Shown here piece after piece: positions 48,807 to 57,947 of a stretch of 64,000 nt of DNA (position 1 is its first letter; each line of letters starts with the position of its first letter). The stretch is from Streptomyces sp. C10-9-1 (GTDB taxonomy: Bacteria; Actinomycetota; Actinomycetes; Streptomycetales; Streptomycetaceae), in contig NZ_JANHKP010000021.1 in assembly GCF_024497955.1 (NCBI RefSeq), positions 59,403 through 123,402 of the forward strand. Direction: 5' to 3'. The notes beneath the pieces are model-generated. The model was not told where the DNA came from. It made no database searches and saw only the letters and a program-made list of their open reading frames with translations. A program made the position numbers and the translations under genes.

Positions 48807-49762
48807 AGTGCTCGCTCCCCCATAAGACCGGCCGCACCCTTGGCGAGCATCTCGGACGCGAGTTCGCGACCGAGCGCGATGGCGTCGCCGTGCGACGTGG
48901 GTACGGGACCGGTGATGGACAGCTGCACCAGCGCGGAGCCGTCGGTCGTGCCGACGACGCCCCGCAGGCGCATTTCGGTGAGTTCCCGACCGTCGCCCAG
49001 CAGGTCGGCCAGCGCACCCACGGGTGCGGAGCAGCCGGCCTCCAGGGCGGCGAGCAGGGAGCGCTCGGCGCTCACGGCGGCCCGCGTGTGCGGGTCGTCG
49101 AGTACGGAGAGCGCGGCGACGAGCACGGCGTCGTCCGCCGGGCACTCGATCGCCAGGGCCCCCTGGCCGGGGGCGGGCAGGACGGAGTCGACGGGCAGCA
49201 GCTCGGTCGCCTCCCCGGACCTGCCGATGCGGCGGAGTCCGGCGGCGGCGAGCACGACGGCGTCGAGCTCCCCGCTCCGCACGTAGCCGATCCGGGTGTC
49301 GACGTTGCCCCGGATGGGGACCGTCTCGATCCTCAGCCCGTGGGAGCGGGCGTAGGCGTTGAGCTGCGCCATGCGGCGCGGCGAACCGGTGCCGACGCGC
49401 GCGCCGTCCGGGAGCCGGTCGAGGGTCAGCCCGTCGCGGGCGACGAGCGCGTCGCGCGGGTCCTCCCGGCGGGGCACGGCGGCCAGCGCCAGTCCCTCGT
49501 GGGGTGCGGTCGGCAGGTCCTTGAGCGAGTGGACCGCGAAGTCCACCTCGCCGCGCAGCAGCGCCTCCCGCAGCGCCGCGACGAACACGCCGGTGCCGCC
49601 GATCTGCGCGAGGTGCTCGCGGGAGGTGTCGCCGTACGTGGTGATCTCGACGAGCTCGACCTCCCGGCCGGTCGCCCGGCGCACGGCGTCCGCCACCTGC
49701 CCGGACTGGGCCATGGCGAGCTTGCTGCGCCTGGTCCCGAGCCTCAGTGCCCTCTCGGTCAT
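48803..49762 (-). CDS. hemC: porphobilinogen deaminase (hydroxymethylbilane synthase)
   Basis: A 319-residue enzyme polymerising four porphobilinogens. Family blocks are RLGTRRSKLAMAQSGQVAD, AVHSLKDLPT, GTGSPRRMAQL, IRGNVDTRI, LPAPGQGALAIE and the dipyrromethane-cofactor Cys in EAGCSAPVGA. It overlaps hemA and hemD by 4 bases each. Confidence 0.96.
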   Translation of the reverse strand: MTERALRLGTRRSKLAMAQSGQVADAVRRATGREVELVEITTYGDTSREHLAQIGGTGVFVAALREALLRGEVDFAVHSLKDLPTAPHEGLALAAVPRREDPRDALVARDGLTLDRLPDGARVGTGSPRRMAQLNAYARSHGLRIETVPIRGNVDTRIGYVRSGELDAVVLAAAGLRRIGRSGEATELLPVDSVLPAPGQGALAIECPADDAVLVAALSVLDDPHTRAAVSAERSLLAALEAGCSAPVGALADLLGDGRELTEMRLRGVVGTTDGSALVQLSITGPVPTSHGDAIALGRELASEMLAKGAAGLMGERAL

Positions 49763-51432
49763 ACCCGCCCTCGGTTCTTGACGTCTGCGTCATTCAGGTC
49801 GGCCCGGCTGACGGAGGCGACCGTCTCCGGGTCGAGGTCGAACAGGGTCCGCAGCGCGTCCGCGTACCCGGCGCCGCCGGGCTCGCTGGCCAGCTGCTTG
49901 ACCCTCACGGTGGGCGCGTGCAGGAGCTTGTCCACCACACGGCGCACGGTCTGGGTGACCTCGGCGCGCTGCCGCTCGTCGAGGCCGGTCAGACGGCCGT
50001 CGAGGCGGGCCATCTCGCTCTCCACCACGTCGGCGGCCATGGTGCGCAGCGCGACCACGGTCGGGGTGATGCGGGCGGCCCGCTGCGCCGCGCCGAAGGC
50101 GGCGACCTCGTCGGAGACCAGGGTGCGCACCTGGTCCACGTCGGCGGCCATGGGCGCGTCGGCGGAGGCCTCCGCGAGCGACTCGATGTCCACCAGCCGC
50201 ACGCCCGCGAGGCGGTGCACGGCGGCGTCGATGTCGCGGGGCATGGCGAGGTCGAGCAGAGCCAGGCGGACCGGCCCGGCGGACAGCGGCCGTACGCGGG
50301 AGGGGGACGCGGGACCCCGGTCGGTGTACTCGGCGTTCTCGGCCCAGACGCCGTGCAGGGCGAGGTCGTGGGCGGCACCGCCGGCGGCGTCGACGCCCTC
50401 GGGTCCGTGGTCGGCGCCGAGGCCCACCGGGCACTCCGTGCCCTCGGCCGCGGTGCCGGGCGCGGTGAAGCCGGCCGCCTCGGCGGCGCCGGGCAGCTCG
50501 GCCACCCGTCCGTCCCGGGCGGCGACGGCCGCCAGGCGGGCCACCAGGCTGCCTTCGGGCGCGCGCAGGTTCACGGCGGGGGCGCTCTCGGGGACCACGT
50601 GCTCGGCCAGCGCGGCGGCGACGGCCTCGGCCGTGAGCACCAGCCCGGTCGCCCCGGTGCAGGAGACGGCGATGTCGGCACGTGTCAGCTCGTCGGCGAC
50701 CGCGGACATGGCGACCGCCTGGGCGCGCACCCCGCCCGCCGCGGAGAGTGCGGCGGCGAGCCGCTCGGCCCGCTCGGGCGTGCGGTTGGCGATGACCAGC
50801 TCGCGCACGCCGAGCCGGGCGAGGGTGGTCGCGGCCAGCGCGGACATGGAGCCGGCGCCGATGACCAGGGCGCGCCTGCCCGCGGCCCACCGCTCCACGG
50901 GCTCGCCGACGGCGAGCTGCTCGAGGCCGAAGGTCACGAGGGACTGGCCCGCACGGTCGATCCCGGTCTCGCTGTGCGCCCGCTTGCCGACCCGCAGGGC
51001 CTGCTGGAACAGGTCGTTGATCAGCCGTCCGGCGGTGTGCTGCTCCTGGCCCCGGGCGAGGGCGTCCTTGATCTGGCCGAGGATCTGGCCCTCGCCGACG
51101 ACCATCGAGTCCAGTCCGCACGCCACCGAGAAGAGGTGGTGGACGGCGCGGTCCTCGTAGTGGACGTAGAGGTAGGGGGTGAGCTCCTCCAGCCCGACAC
51201 CGCTGTGCCGGGCCAGCAGGGTGGACAGCTCGGCGACACCGGCGTGGAACTTGTCCACGTCCGCGTAGAGCTCGATGCGGTTGCAGGTGGCGAGCACGGC
51301 GGCCTCGGCCGCCGGCTCGGCGGCCAGGGTGTCGTGCAGCAGCTTGGTCTGCGCGTCCACGGGGAGCGAGGCGCGCTCCAGGACGCTGACGGGGGCGCTG
51401 CGGTGGCTGAGGCCGACGACCAGGAGGCTCAT
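49759..51432 (-). CDS. hemA: glutamyl-tRNA reductase
   Basis: A 557-residue NADPH-dependent reductase making glutamate-1-semialdehyde from Glu-tRNA, the committed step of haem synthesis. The nucleophilic Cys is in VLATCNRIELYADV, the substrate-binding His in GLSHRSAPVSVLE, and the NADPH site in ALVIGAGSMSALAATTLARLG. The sequence is about 130 residues longer than E. coli HemA because of a Gly/Ala/Glu-rich insertion at about residues 305-385, which is common in streptomycetes. It overlaps rex by 4 bases (ATGA). Confidence 0.95.
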   Translation of the reverse strand: MSLLVVGLSHRSAPVSVLERASLPVDAQTKLLHDTLAAEPAAEAAVLATCNRIELYADVDKFHAGVAELSTLLARHSGVGLEELTPYLYVHYEDRAVHHLFSVACGLDSMVVGEGQILGQIKDALARGQEQHTAGRLINDLFQQALRVGKRAHSETGIDRAGQSLVTFGLEQLAVGEPVERWAAGRRALVIGAGSMSALAATTLARLGVRELVIANRTPERAERLAAALSAAGGVRAQAVAMSAVADELTRADIAVSCTGATGLVLTAEAVAAALAEHVVPESAPAVNLRAPEGSLVARLAAVAARDGRVAELPGAAEAAGFTAPGTAAEGTECPVGLGADHGPEGVDAAGGAAHDLALHGVWAENAEYTDRGPASPSRVRPLSAGPVRLALLDLAMPRDIDAAVHRLAGVRLVDIESLAEASADAPMAADVDQVRTLVSDEVAAFGAAQRAARITPTVVALRTMAADVVESEMARLDGRLTGLDERQRAEVTQTVRRVVDKLLHAPTVRVKQLASEPGGAGYADALRTLFDLDPETVASVSRADLNDADVKNRGRV

Positions 51433-52154
51433 GCCGGCATCACGGCGGGCATGTCCCCGTCAGGCCCCTTCCGGGCCGTGCCCTCGGAGTCCTCGCCGGA
51501 CTTGCGCTGCTCGTGGAAGGCGAGGATCTGGAGTTCGATCGAGAGGTCGACCTTGCGGACGTCCACGCCGTCCGGGACGTTCAGCACGGTGGGCGCGAAG
51601 TTGAGGATCGAGGTGACACCGGCGGCGATCAGGCGCTCGCAGACCTGCTGGGCGGCGCCGGCCGGGGTCGAGATCACGCCGATCGACACGCCGTTGTCGG
51701 TGATGATCTTCTCCAGCTCGTCCGTGTGCTGGACGGGGATGCCCGCGACGGGCCTGCCGGCCATCGCGGGGTCGGCGTCGATCAGCGCGGCGACCCGGAA
51801 GCCGCGGGAGGCGAACCCGCCGTAGTTGGCGAGGGCCGCACCGAGGTTTCCGATCCCGACGATCACGACCGGCCAGTCCTGGGTCAGCCCCAGTTCACGG
51901 GAGATCTGGTAGACGAGGTACTCGACGTCGTACCCGACACCGCGGGTCCCGTAGGAGCCGAGGTAGGAGAAGTCCTTGCGCAGCTTCGCGGAGTTGACGC
52001 CCGCGGCGGCCGCGAGCTCCTCGGAGGAGACCGTGGGCACGGAGCGCTCCGACAGCGCCGTCAGCGCGCGGAGGTACAGCGGAAGCCGGGCGACGGTGGC
52101 CTCGGGGATTCCTCGGCTACGGGTCGCCGGTCGGTGATTTCGGCCAGTTGCCAC
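51429..52154 (-). CDS. rex: redox-sensing transcriptional repressor Rex
   Basis: A 241-residue Rex protein. The N-terminal winged helix includes VARLPLYLRALTALSERSVPTVSSEELAAAAGVNSAKLRKDFSYLGSYGTRGVGY; the Rossmann domain has VVIVGIGNLGAALANYGGF, which senses the NADH/NAD+ ratio. It represses respiratory and haem genes when NADH is low relative to NAD+. It leads the hem operon and has Rex operators upstream, so autoregulation is expected. The GTG start follows AGGAG. Confidence 0.97.
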   Translation of the reverse strand: MATGRNHRPATRSRGIPEATVARLPLYLRALTALSERSVPTVSSEELAAAAGVNSAKLRKDFSYLGSYGTRGVGYDVEYLVYQISRELGLTQDWPVVIVGIGNLGAALANYGGFASRGFRVAALIDADPAMAGRPVAGIPVQHTDELEKIITDNGVSIGVISTPAGAAQQVCERLIAAGVTSILNFAPTVLNVPDGVDVRKVDLSIELQILAFHEQRKSGEDSEGTARKGPDGDMPAVMPA

Positions 52155-52230
52155 GGTGCTCCTGCGGGATGAGCGGGGCTACAGGCGGCCGTGGTTCCCC
52201 AGACCGCCCCGTCGACAGCAGGCTATGTCT

Positions 52231-52248
52231 TTGTGAACGCGTGCACAA
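52231..52248 (-). promoter_or_regulatory. Rex operator (ROP) of the rex-hem operon
   Basis: TTGTGAACGCGTGCACAA is a palindrome with one mismatched pair and agrees with the Rex consensus TGTGAACG-N3-TCACA-type site. It lies about 77 bases upstream of the rex start codon. Confidence 0.85.
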
Positions 52249-52260
52249 AGATAGTGTCCG

Positions 52261-52276
52261 CTTTGTCCGTGCAAAG
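52261..52276 (-). promoter_or_regulatory. possible second, weaker Rex half-operator
   Basis: CTTTGTCCGTGCAAAG has inverted CTTTG/CAAAG ends and lies 30 bases (about three helical turns) from the main operator. It could support cooperative binding. The rest of the 358-base gap between rex and the glutaredoxin-like gene shows no coding sequence. Confidence 0.4.
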
Positions 52277-52512
52277 TGACCGGGGTCACGCGTTCCGGCA
52301 GGCGAATTCCGGAACCGCGCACCGCCCGTGAGCGACCGACTCCCAAAAGGCGCGAAACCGTACACACGCCCCTCGGCCGCCGCGCCTCGCGCGCCACGGG
52401 ACGACAGCACCGTCCCACTGTGCACCGGGAGACCCTCCCCGCGACACCCCCCGGCGCCCGCGAAACGGGGCCCGGACGCGACCGCGGCCGCCGGCTGCGC
52501 GGCCGGCCGGGG

Positions 52513-52788
52513 TCAGCCCTCCAGCGCCCGCCGCAGCCGCCCCGGGTCCACCTTCCAGAAGGTGTGCTGCTCGCCGTCGACGAGCACCACCGGGATCTGC
52601 TCCCAGTAGGCGCGGTGCAGCTCCTCGTCCCGGGTGATGTCCTTCTCCTCCCAGGCCGCGCCAGCCTCGGCGCAGACCCTCGCGACGACCTCCCGGGCGT
52701 CGTCGCACAGATGGCACCCGGGCTTGCCGATGAGCGTGACCACGCGCTCACCGGCCTTCTTCCTCGCACGTCGCAGCAGGGGACTCAT
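52513..52788 (-). CDS. glutaredoxin-like (DUF836) thiol protein
   Basis: A 91-residue thioredoxin-fold protein with the redox-active motif CHLC in TLIGKPGCHLCDDAREVV and the cis-Pro in WEQIPVVLVDGEQ. It resembles the short glutaredoxin-family proteins encoded next to rex in streptomycetes. The role is presumably thiol-disulfide exchange. The gene stops 358 bases before rex and is transcribed in the same direction. Confidence 0.88.
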   Translation of the reverse strand: MSPLLRRARKKAGERVVTLIGKPGCHLCDDAREVVARVCAEAGAAWEEKDITRDEELHRAYWEQIPVVLVDGEQHTFWKVDPGRLRRALEG

Positions 52789-52912
52789 GCCCCCATTCTC
52801 ACCGGCCCGGGCACCGCGCGGAGGCGGACCCCGGCAGTGCCGACGCCGACTGTTCACGCCACTGCATCCCCGCAGTTCGGGCGGGCGCGGACGGACTGGC
52901 TATGCTCACCGC

Positions 52913-53854
52913 ATGGCCGCACTGGGATGGCTCACCCCCCGTAGGCGCTCCGCCACGGCACGCAGCGTGCTGGCCGGAGAGGCCGCCGCCGAGGCCGCGC
53001 GCAAGTCCTCCCTGGCGCTGGAGGCGGAGCGCGGACCCGAGGGTCCGGAGCCGGAAGCCGAACCCGAGTTCCCGGTCGCGGGCGACGTGCGCGCCGCGGC
53101 CTTCTTCGACCTGGACAACACCGTGATGCAGGGCGCGGCGCTCTTCCACTTCGGCCGCGGCCTGTACAAGAGGAAGTTCTTCCAGCGCCGCGAACTGGCC
53201 CGCTTCGCCTGGCAGCAGGCATGGTTCCGGCTGGCGGGCGTCGAGGACCCGGAGCACATGCAGGACGCCCGCGACAGCGCCCTGTCCATCGTCAAGGGCC
53301 ACCGCGTCTCCGAGCTGATGAGCATCGGCGAGGAGATCTACGACGAGTACATGGCCGACCGGATCTGGCCCGGCACCCGGGCGCTGGCCCAGGCACACCT
53401 GGACGCCGGGCAGAAGGTGTGGCTGGTCACCGCGGCGCCGGTCGAGACGGCCACCATCATCGCCCGGCGCCTCGGGCTGACCGGGGCGCTCGGCACCGTG
53501 GCCGAGTCCGTGGACGGCGTCTACACCGGCAAGCTCGTCGGCGAGCCCCTGCACGGACCGGCGAAGGCCGAGGCCGTGCGGGCGCTGGCGACCGCGGAGG
53601 GCCTGGAGCTGACGCGCTGCGCCGCGTACAGCGACAGCCACAACGACATCCCGATGCTCTCGCTCGTCGGCCACCCCTACGCGATCAACCCGGACAGCGC
53701 GCTGCGACGGCACGCCCGGGAGCGCGACTGGCGGCTGCGGGACTACCGGACCGGGCGCAAGGCCGCGAAGGTCGGCATCCCGGCCGCGGCGGGCGTGGGC
53801 GCGCTCGCGGGGGGCACGGCGGCCGCCGTGGCCCTGCACCGCCGCCGCCGCTGA
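52913..53854 (+). CDS. HAD-superfamily IB hydrolase (SerB-like phosphatase)
   Basis: A 313-residue HAD hydrolase. An N-terminal 55-residue extension precedes AAFFDLDNTVMQGAALFHFGRGL with the catalytic Asp pair, then WLVTAAPVETATIIARRLGL and the acidic motif YSDSHNDIPMLSLVG. The C-terminus has a hydrophobic stretch (IPAAAGVGALAGGTAAAVAL) ending in basic residues, which may anchor it in the membrane. It probably dephosphorylates a small metabolite or lipid. It matches the HAD gene next to bldN in other streptomycetes. Confidence 0.9.
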   Translation: MAALGWLTPRRRSATARSVLAGEAAAEAARKSSLALEAERGPEGPEPEAEPEFPVAGDVRAAAFFDLDNTVMQGAALFHFGRGLYKRKFFQRRELARFAWQQAWFRLAGVEDPEHMQDARDSALSIVKGHRVSELMSIGEEIYDEYMADRIWPGTRALAQAHLDAGQKVWLVTAAPVETATIIARRLGLTGALGTVAESVDGVYTGKLVGEPLHGPAKAEAVRALATAEGLELTRCAAYSDSHNDIPMLSLVGHPYAINPDSALRRHARERDWRLRDYRTGRKAAKVGIPAAAGVGALAGGTAAAVALHRRRR

Positions 53855-54253
53855 GCCCCGCCCCCGAGCCGTGCGGGAGCGCACCCGGCACGGCCGGTCA
53901 AGCCCGTACCTCCGCGATCAGCCCCGCGGTCACGACCCGCACGTGTGCCGACACGATCCTGCAACCCTGCGCACACACGGCCGCAGCCAGTACCGATGGC
54001 ACGGCGCGGGCACAACCGACCCCGCAGCGCGACAGAACACGATGCAGATCGATCAACAACTGGTCACTATCCGCGAGCCAACCCGTCACCAAGACATAAC
54101 AGAAGGGTCGGAAACGGCGATTTGAGCAACTGGGTGTAGCGCTGCCTGTACGAAGCGTTATTCTCCTCAGACGCATGACGGACCCGGCCGGTCATCACGA
54201 CGGGTGAAAGGTCCCGCACTGCTCGTGATGGAAGCTCTGCCTCTGGGAGTCCC
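53855..54253. other. intergenic region upstream of bldN
   Basis: This 399-base gap contains a hairpin (53868-53894, GCCGTGC/GCACGGC with GGG/CCC above it) that should end the HAD transcript, and a relatively AT-richer zone at 54050-54180. The inverted repeat ATGAC-N11-GTCAT (54175-54195) lies just upstream of the bldN start and is a candidate regulator site. I see no convincing gene here. The long leader is consistent with bldN being under developmental control, but no -10/-35 pair is clear to me. Confidence 0.5.
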
Positions 54254-55096
54254 GTGTACCCACACGTCGGGGTTGACGCCTCGGGCCTGGCTACGCTGCG
54301 CGCAGCGGTCCTCGACCACTTGCGCGGCCTCGTCCCCACCGCGTTCGCCGTCCCCGCCCTCGCCATGGCCGGTCCCGCCCCCGGACCAGCCGCCCCCTGC
54401 TACGCCCTCGCCGACGGCATCGAGGCCGGTCCCGCCCGATCCGCCGTGGCCGACGGGCGCAGGGCGGGTGACGGGCGCACCGTCGCCCGGAGAGGCGGCC
54501 GGGGCGGCGGCGCCTCGGCGACCGCCCGCCGCCCCGCGGCCGACAGCGACAGCGCCCGGATGATGGACCTGGTCGAACGGGCCCAGGCCGGTGAGGCCGA
54601 GGCCTTCGGGCGCCTGTACGACCAGTACAGCGACACCGTCTACCGGTACATCTACTACCGGGTGGGCGGCAAGGCGACGGCGGAGGACCTGACGAGCGAG
54701 ACGTTCCTTCGCGCGCTCCGGCGGATCTCCACCTTCACCTGGCAGGGGCGCGACTTCGGCGCCTGGCTGGTGACGATCGCCCGCAACCTGGTCGCCGACC
54801 ACTTCAAGTCGAGCCGCTTCCGCCTGGAGGTCACCACCGGCGAGATGCTCGACGCCAACGAGGTCGAGCGCAGCCCGGAGGACTCCGTGCTGGAGTCCCT
54901 GTCCAACGCCGCGCTGCTCGAAGCCGTCCGCAAGCTCAACCCCCAGCAGCAGGAGTGCGTCACCCTCCGCTTCCTCCAGGGCCTCTCCGTCGCCGAGACG
55001 GCGAGGGCCATGGGCAAGAACGAGGGGGCCATCAAGACCCTCCAGTACCGCGCGGTCCGCACCCTCGCCCGCCTGCTGCCCGACGACGCGCGCTGA
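54254..55096 (+). CDS. bldN: developmental ECF sigma factor BldN
   Basis: A 280-residue ECF sigma factor needed for aerial mycelium formation. Sigma region 2 is MMDLVERAQAGEAEAFGRLYDQYSDTVYRYIYYRVGG, with AEDLTSETFLRALRRISTFTW; region 4 is LNPQQQECVTLRFLQGLSVAETARAMGKNEGAIKTLQYRAVRTLARLL. The first 85-90 residues are an Ala/Pro/Gly-rich extension, matching the BldN pro-sequence removed by proteolysis in S. coelicolor. The GTG start follows GGGAG. It controls chaplin, rodlin and bldM genes in known species and is inhibited by RsbN, encoded next. Confidence 0.96.
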   Translation: MYPHVGVDASGLATLRAAVLDHLRGLVPTAFAVPALAMAGPAPGPAAPCYALADGIEAGPARSAVADGRRAGDGRTVARRGGRGGGASATARRPAADSDSARMMDLVERAQAGEAEAFGRLYDQYSDTVYRYIYYRVGGKATAEDLTSETFLRALRRISTFTWQGRDFGAWLVTIARNLVADHFKSSRFRLEVTTGEMLDANEVERSPEDSVLESLSNAALLEAVRKLNPQQQECVTLRFLQGLSVAETARAMGKNEGAIKTLQYRAVRTLARLLPDDAR

Positions 55097-55231
55097 CGCA
55101 CCCGTCCGCCCCTGCCGCACGCCCCGTCCCCCCACCGTCCCGCCCCGCACCCCGTGTCCCCCCACCCACCCCCGCCCCCAACTCACATTCGGTGACGCCT
55201 CGATGACGCACTGGTCCGATCATCTTTCGCG

Positions 55232-55259
55232 CGTAACCCAACTGCCGCGCCGCTCGTTG
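55232..55259 (+). promoter_or_regulatory. BldN-type promoter of rsbN
   Basis: CGTAAC (55232-55237) and CGTTGT (55254-55259) are separated by 16 bases, agreeing with the BldN consensus CGTAAC-N16-CGTTGA except for the last base. It lies about 130 bases before rsbN, so the anti-sigma gene would be activated by its own target. Confidence 0.75.
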
Positions 55260-55390
55260 TGCGGATTGCAGGCTCCCTGTGGAAACGCCATGCCCGCAGC
55301 CACTCACTCGTTCGTGTGGATGCGCTCAGGGCAGGCAACCCTCCAGCCCCCCAGGGGAGTCGACCGTCATGACGAGAGGAGGTGCCGCCA

Positions 55391-56590
55391 GTGATCGCGA
55401 ACGTTTCGGCACACCGGCGGGCGAGCGCCTTCGCCCAGGCCCTGGAAGACCAGGCGGCCGAGCAGCCCGACGAGTCGGTCGAGGAGACCGACCACGCGCG
55501 TCTGCTGAGCCTGGCGCACGGTCTCGGCGAGCTGCCGAAACCGGAGATGGACCCCGAGGTCAAGGTCGTCCAGCGGGCACAGCTCGTGGCCGCGATGGAG
55601 GCCATGCTCCAGGAGGGCGGCGCCGAGGGGGCCACGGGCCCTACGGTGCCCGAGCAGCGGACCCACGGCCGCGGTGCCCACCGGGCTTCCCCGCTCGGGA
55701 AGTTGCGACCGAGGTCCCGCTGGTCGAAGGGGCTCGCTGCCGGCGGGCTGACCGTCGGCGTGGCCGCCGGGGCGTTCAGCGGCGTGGCCGCCGCCAGCTC
55801 CGACGCCCTCCCCGGTGACTCGCTGTACGGGCTCAAGCGCGGCATGGAGGACTTCCGGCTCGGGCTCGCCGACGACGACTCCGACAAGGGCGAGCTCTAC
55901 CTCGACCAGGCGTCCACCCGGCTCAGCGAGGCCCGGCGGCTGATGGAGCGCGACCGGGCCGGATCCCTCGACCACGAGTCGCTCAGCGAGGTCCGGCGCG
56001 CCCTGACCGGCATGCGCAACGACGTCACCGAGGGCCACCGGCTGCTCAGCGCGGCATACGAGAGGGACGGCTCGCTCGCCCCGATGGCCACGCTCGACTC
56101 CTTCTCCCGGTCCCACCGCGACACCTGGGACGGGCTCCGCAACCGGCTCCCCGTCCAGCTCACCGATGTGGGCGAGCAGGTCAGTTCGGCCTTCGACGCC
56201 ATAGACCAGGAGGTCGGCCCGCTGGAGTCGCTTCTCCCCCGCCCGGCGGAGAAGGAGCGGCGCACCGGTCCCCGCAGTCCCGGCACCCCGCAGGACGCCG
56301 GGCGCGACGCCACCGCCCCGGGAAGCGCGGCGCCCTCGGCACCCGCCTCCGGTGGCGGCGCGAAGCCCGGCGAGGAGCAGTCCACGCCCCGGCCGTCCGG
56401 TACCGGAACGGACACCGAGGACGAGGGGCTGCTCGGCGGCGCCACCGGCGGGCTGCTCGATCCGCCCGCCGAGGAGGCGTCCCCCGCCCCGTCGGGTCAG
56501 GACGGCGAGGAGCCGGTTCCCGACGTCACCATTCCCCCGCTGCTCCCGGGGATCCTGCCGGGCCTCGGACTCGACGCCGAGGACCGCTAG
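55391..56590 (+). CDS. rsbN: anti-sigma factor RsbN of BldN (DUF5667)
   Basis: A 399-residue membrane-anchored anti-sigma factor. The cytoplasmic N-terminal domain (1-110) that binds the sigma factor contains SAFAQALEDQAAEQPDES and PEMDPEVKVVQRAQLVAAMEAML. One transmembrane helix lies near 113-135 (KGLAAGGLTVGVAAGAFSGV). The extracellular part has the DUF5667 helical domain (LPGDSLYGLKRGMEDFRLGLADDDSDKGELYLDQASTRL) and a Pro/Ser-rich tail. AGGAGG is 8 bases before GTG 55391, which is preferred to GTG 55382. Confidence 0.94.
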   Translation: MIANVSAHRRASAFAQALEDQAAEQPDESVEETDHARLLSLAHGLGELPKPEMDPEVKVVQRAQLVAAMEAMLQEGGAEGATGPTVPEQRTHGRGAHRASPLGKLRPRSRWSKGLAAGGLTVGVAAGAFSGVAAASSDALPGDSLYGLKRGMEDFRLGLADDDSDKGELYLDQASTRLSEARRLMERDRAGSLDHESLSEVRRALTGMRNDVTEGHRLLSAAYERDGSLAPMATLDSFSRSHRDTWDGLRNRLPVQLTDVGEQVSSAFDAIDQEVGPLESLLPRPAEKERRTGPRSPGTPQDAGRDATAPGSAAPSAPASGGGAKPGEEQSTPRPSGTGTDTEDEGLLGGATGGLLDPPAEEASPAPSGQDGEEPVPDVTIPPLLPGILPGLGLDAEDR

Positions 56591-56600
56591 GGAGGGCACC

Positions 56601-56662
56601 CCGGAAGGGGCGCCGGCCGGAAGGCCGACGCCCCTTCCGGGCCCGAGCGTCTCCGCTCGGGC
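56601..56662. terminator. two tandem hairpins between rsbN and acyltransferase genes
   Basis: A 12-bp stem (CCGGAAGGGGCG, 56601-56612 with 56629-56640) is followed by a 9-bp stem with a 4-base loop (GCCCGAGCG-TCTC-CGCTCGGGC, 56641-56662). They lie between convergent genes and can serve both. Confidence 0.8.
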
Positions 56663-56679
56663 TCGGGCTCGAAGCAGCG

Positions 56680-57861
56680 TCAGAAGAAGACCGAACGCCG
56701 CTGGACCAGCAGCTTGTACAGCGTGTGCTGGATCTGCTCCCGCACCTGGTCCGTCAGGTTGAACATCAGCATCGGGTCCTCCGCCGCCTCCGGAAGGTAC
56801 CCCTCCGTGGGAATCGGCTCCCCGAACTGGATCGTCCACTTCGTCGGCAGCGGCACCGCTCCGAGCGGCCCGAGCCAGGGGAACGTCGGCGTGAGCGGGA
56901 AGTAGGGAAAGCCCAGGACCCGCGCCAGCGTCCTGGCGTTGCCGATCATCGGGTAGATCTCCTCGGCGCCGACGATCGAGCACGGCACGATCGGCACGCC
57001 CGCCCGCAGCGCCGTGGACACGAACCCGCCGCGGCCGAAGCGCTGGAGCTTGTACCGCTCCGAGAACGGCTTGCCGATTCCCTTGAAGCCCTCGGGCATC
57101 ACTCCGACCACCTCGCCCCGGCGCAGCAGCCGCTCCGCGTCCTCGGCACAGGCCAGCGTGTGGCCGGCCTTGCGGGCGAGCTCGTTCACCACCGGGAGGT
57201 GGAAGACGAGATCGGCGGCGAGGAGCCGCAGATGGCGGCCGGCGGGGTGGTTGTCGTGGACGGCGACCTGCATCATCAGGCCGTCCAGCGGCAGGGTGCC
57301 GGAGTGGTTGGCCACCACCAGGGCCCCGCCCTCGGCCGGGATGTTCTCGATGCCCTTCACCGTGACCCGGAAGTACTTCTCGTACAGCGGCCGCAGCATC
57401 GACATCAGCACCTGGTCGGTCAGTTCGGCGTCGTAGCCGAACTCGTCGACCTCGTAGTCGCCGGTGAGCCGGCGGCGCAGGAAGGCGAGCCCTCCCGCGA
57501 TGCGCCGGTCCCAGTCGCCCCGGGCGCCCTCCTCCGGCTGCGGCGCCGCCCCGGGCGCGTGGGCGGCCGGCCCGCCCTGCGCCGAGGCCGCCTCCGCCCG
57601 GCCCTCGGGACGGGGCTCCGGCCGGTCCTCCGGCAGGGGCTCCGGCGCGGCCTCCATCCGGCGCGCTCCACCGTCCCGGGTGCCGCGGGTCCGCCCGGCA
57701 CGGCGTTCCGCGGCACCCGGCTCGCGGACGGGGCCGTCACCGGCCGCTGCGGCCCGCTCGGCGCTCCGCCGGGCCGCGCCGCCGGAGCGGCGGCGCGACG
57801 GCCGCTGCGCACCCCCGCGGGAACGGTCGTCGTCGAAGGGAATGACCTTGGCGTCCGCCAT
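56680..57861 (-). CDS. PlsC-like lysophospholipid acyltransferase
   Basis: A 393-residue protein with a disordered Arg/Gly/Ala/Glu-rich N-terminal 125 residues and a PlsC-type acyltransferase domain. The catalytic motif NHSGTLPLD is near residue 195 and the substrate motif GVMPEGFKGIGKPFSERYKLQRFGRGGF follows. It probably acylates lysophosphatidic acid or a related lipid at the membrane. It resembles the gene downstream of rsbN in other streptomycetes, which differs from housekeeping plsC by the long N-terminus. Confidence 0.88.
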   Translation of the reverse strand: MADAKVIPFDDDRSRGGAQRPSRRRSGGAARRSAERAAAAGDGPVREPGAAERRAGRTRGTRDGGARRMEAAPEPLPEDRPEPRPEGRAEAASAQGGPAAHAPGAAPQPEEGARGDWDRRIAGGLAFLRRRLTGDYEVDEFGYDAELTDQVLMSMLRPLYEKYFRVTVKGIENIPAEGGALVVANHSGTLPLDGLMMQVAVHDNHPAGRHLRLLAADLVFHLPVVNELARKAGHTLACAEDAERLLRRGEVVGVMPEGFKGIGKPFSERYKLQRFGRGGFVSTALRAGVPIVPCSIVGAEEIYPMIGNARTLARVLGFPYFPLTPTFPWLGPLGAVPLPTKWTIQFGEPIPTEGYLPEAAEDPMLMFNLTDQVREQIQHTLYKLLVQRRSVFF

Positions 57862-57947
57862 CGTTGCCTGTGCTCCTTGTCCCGGACTGTCCTGCGCCAC
57901 GTCTGCGGCCCGCCGGACGCCGCCTCGCCGGCGCCGCGATCGGACCC

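Noticed and set aside
44957..52154. Methyltransferase at 46047-46901 as a haem-pathway enzyme
   Set aside because: It lies behind a strong terminator, has no tetrapyrrole-specific motif and looks like a generic small-molecule methyltransferase.
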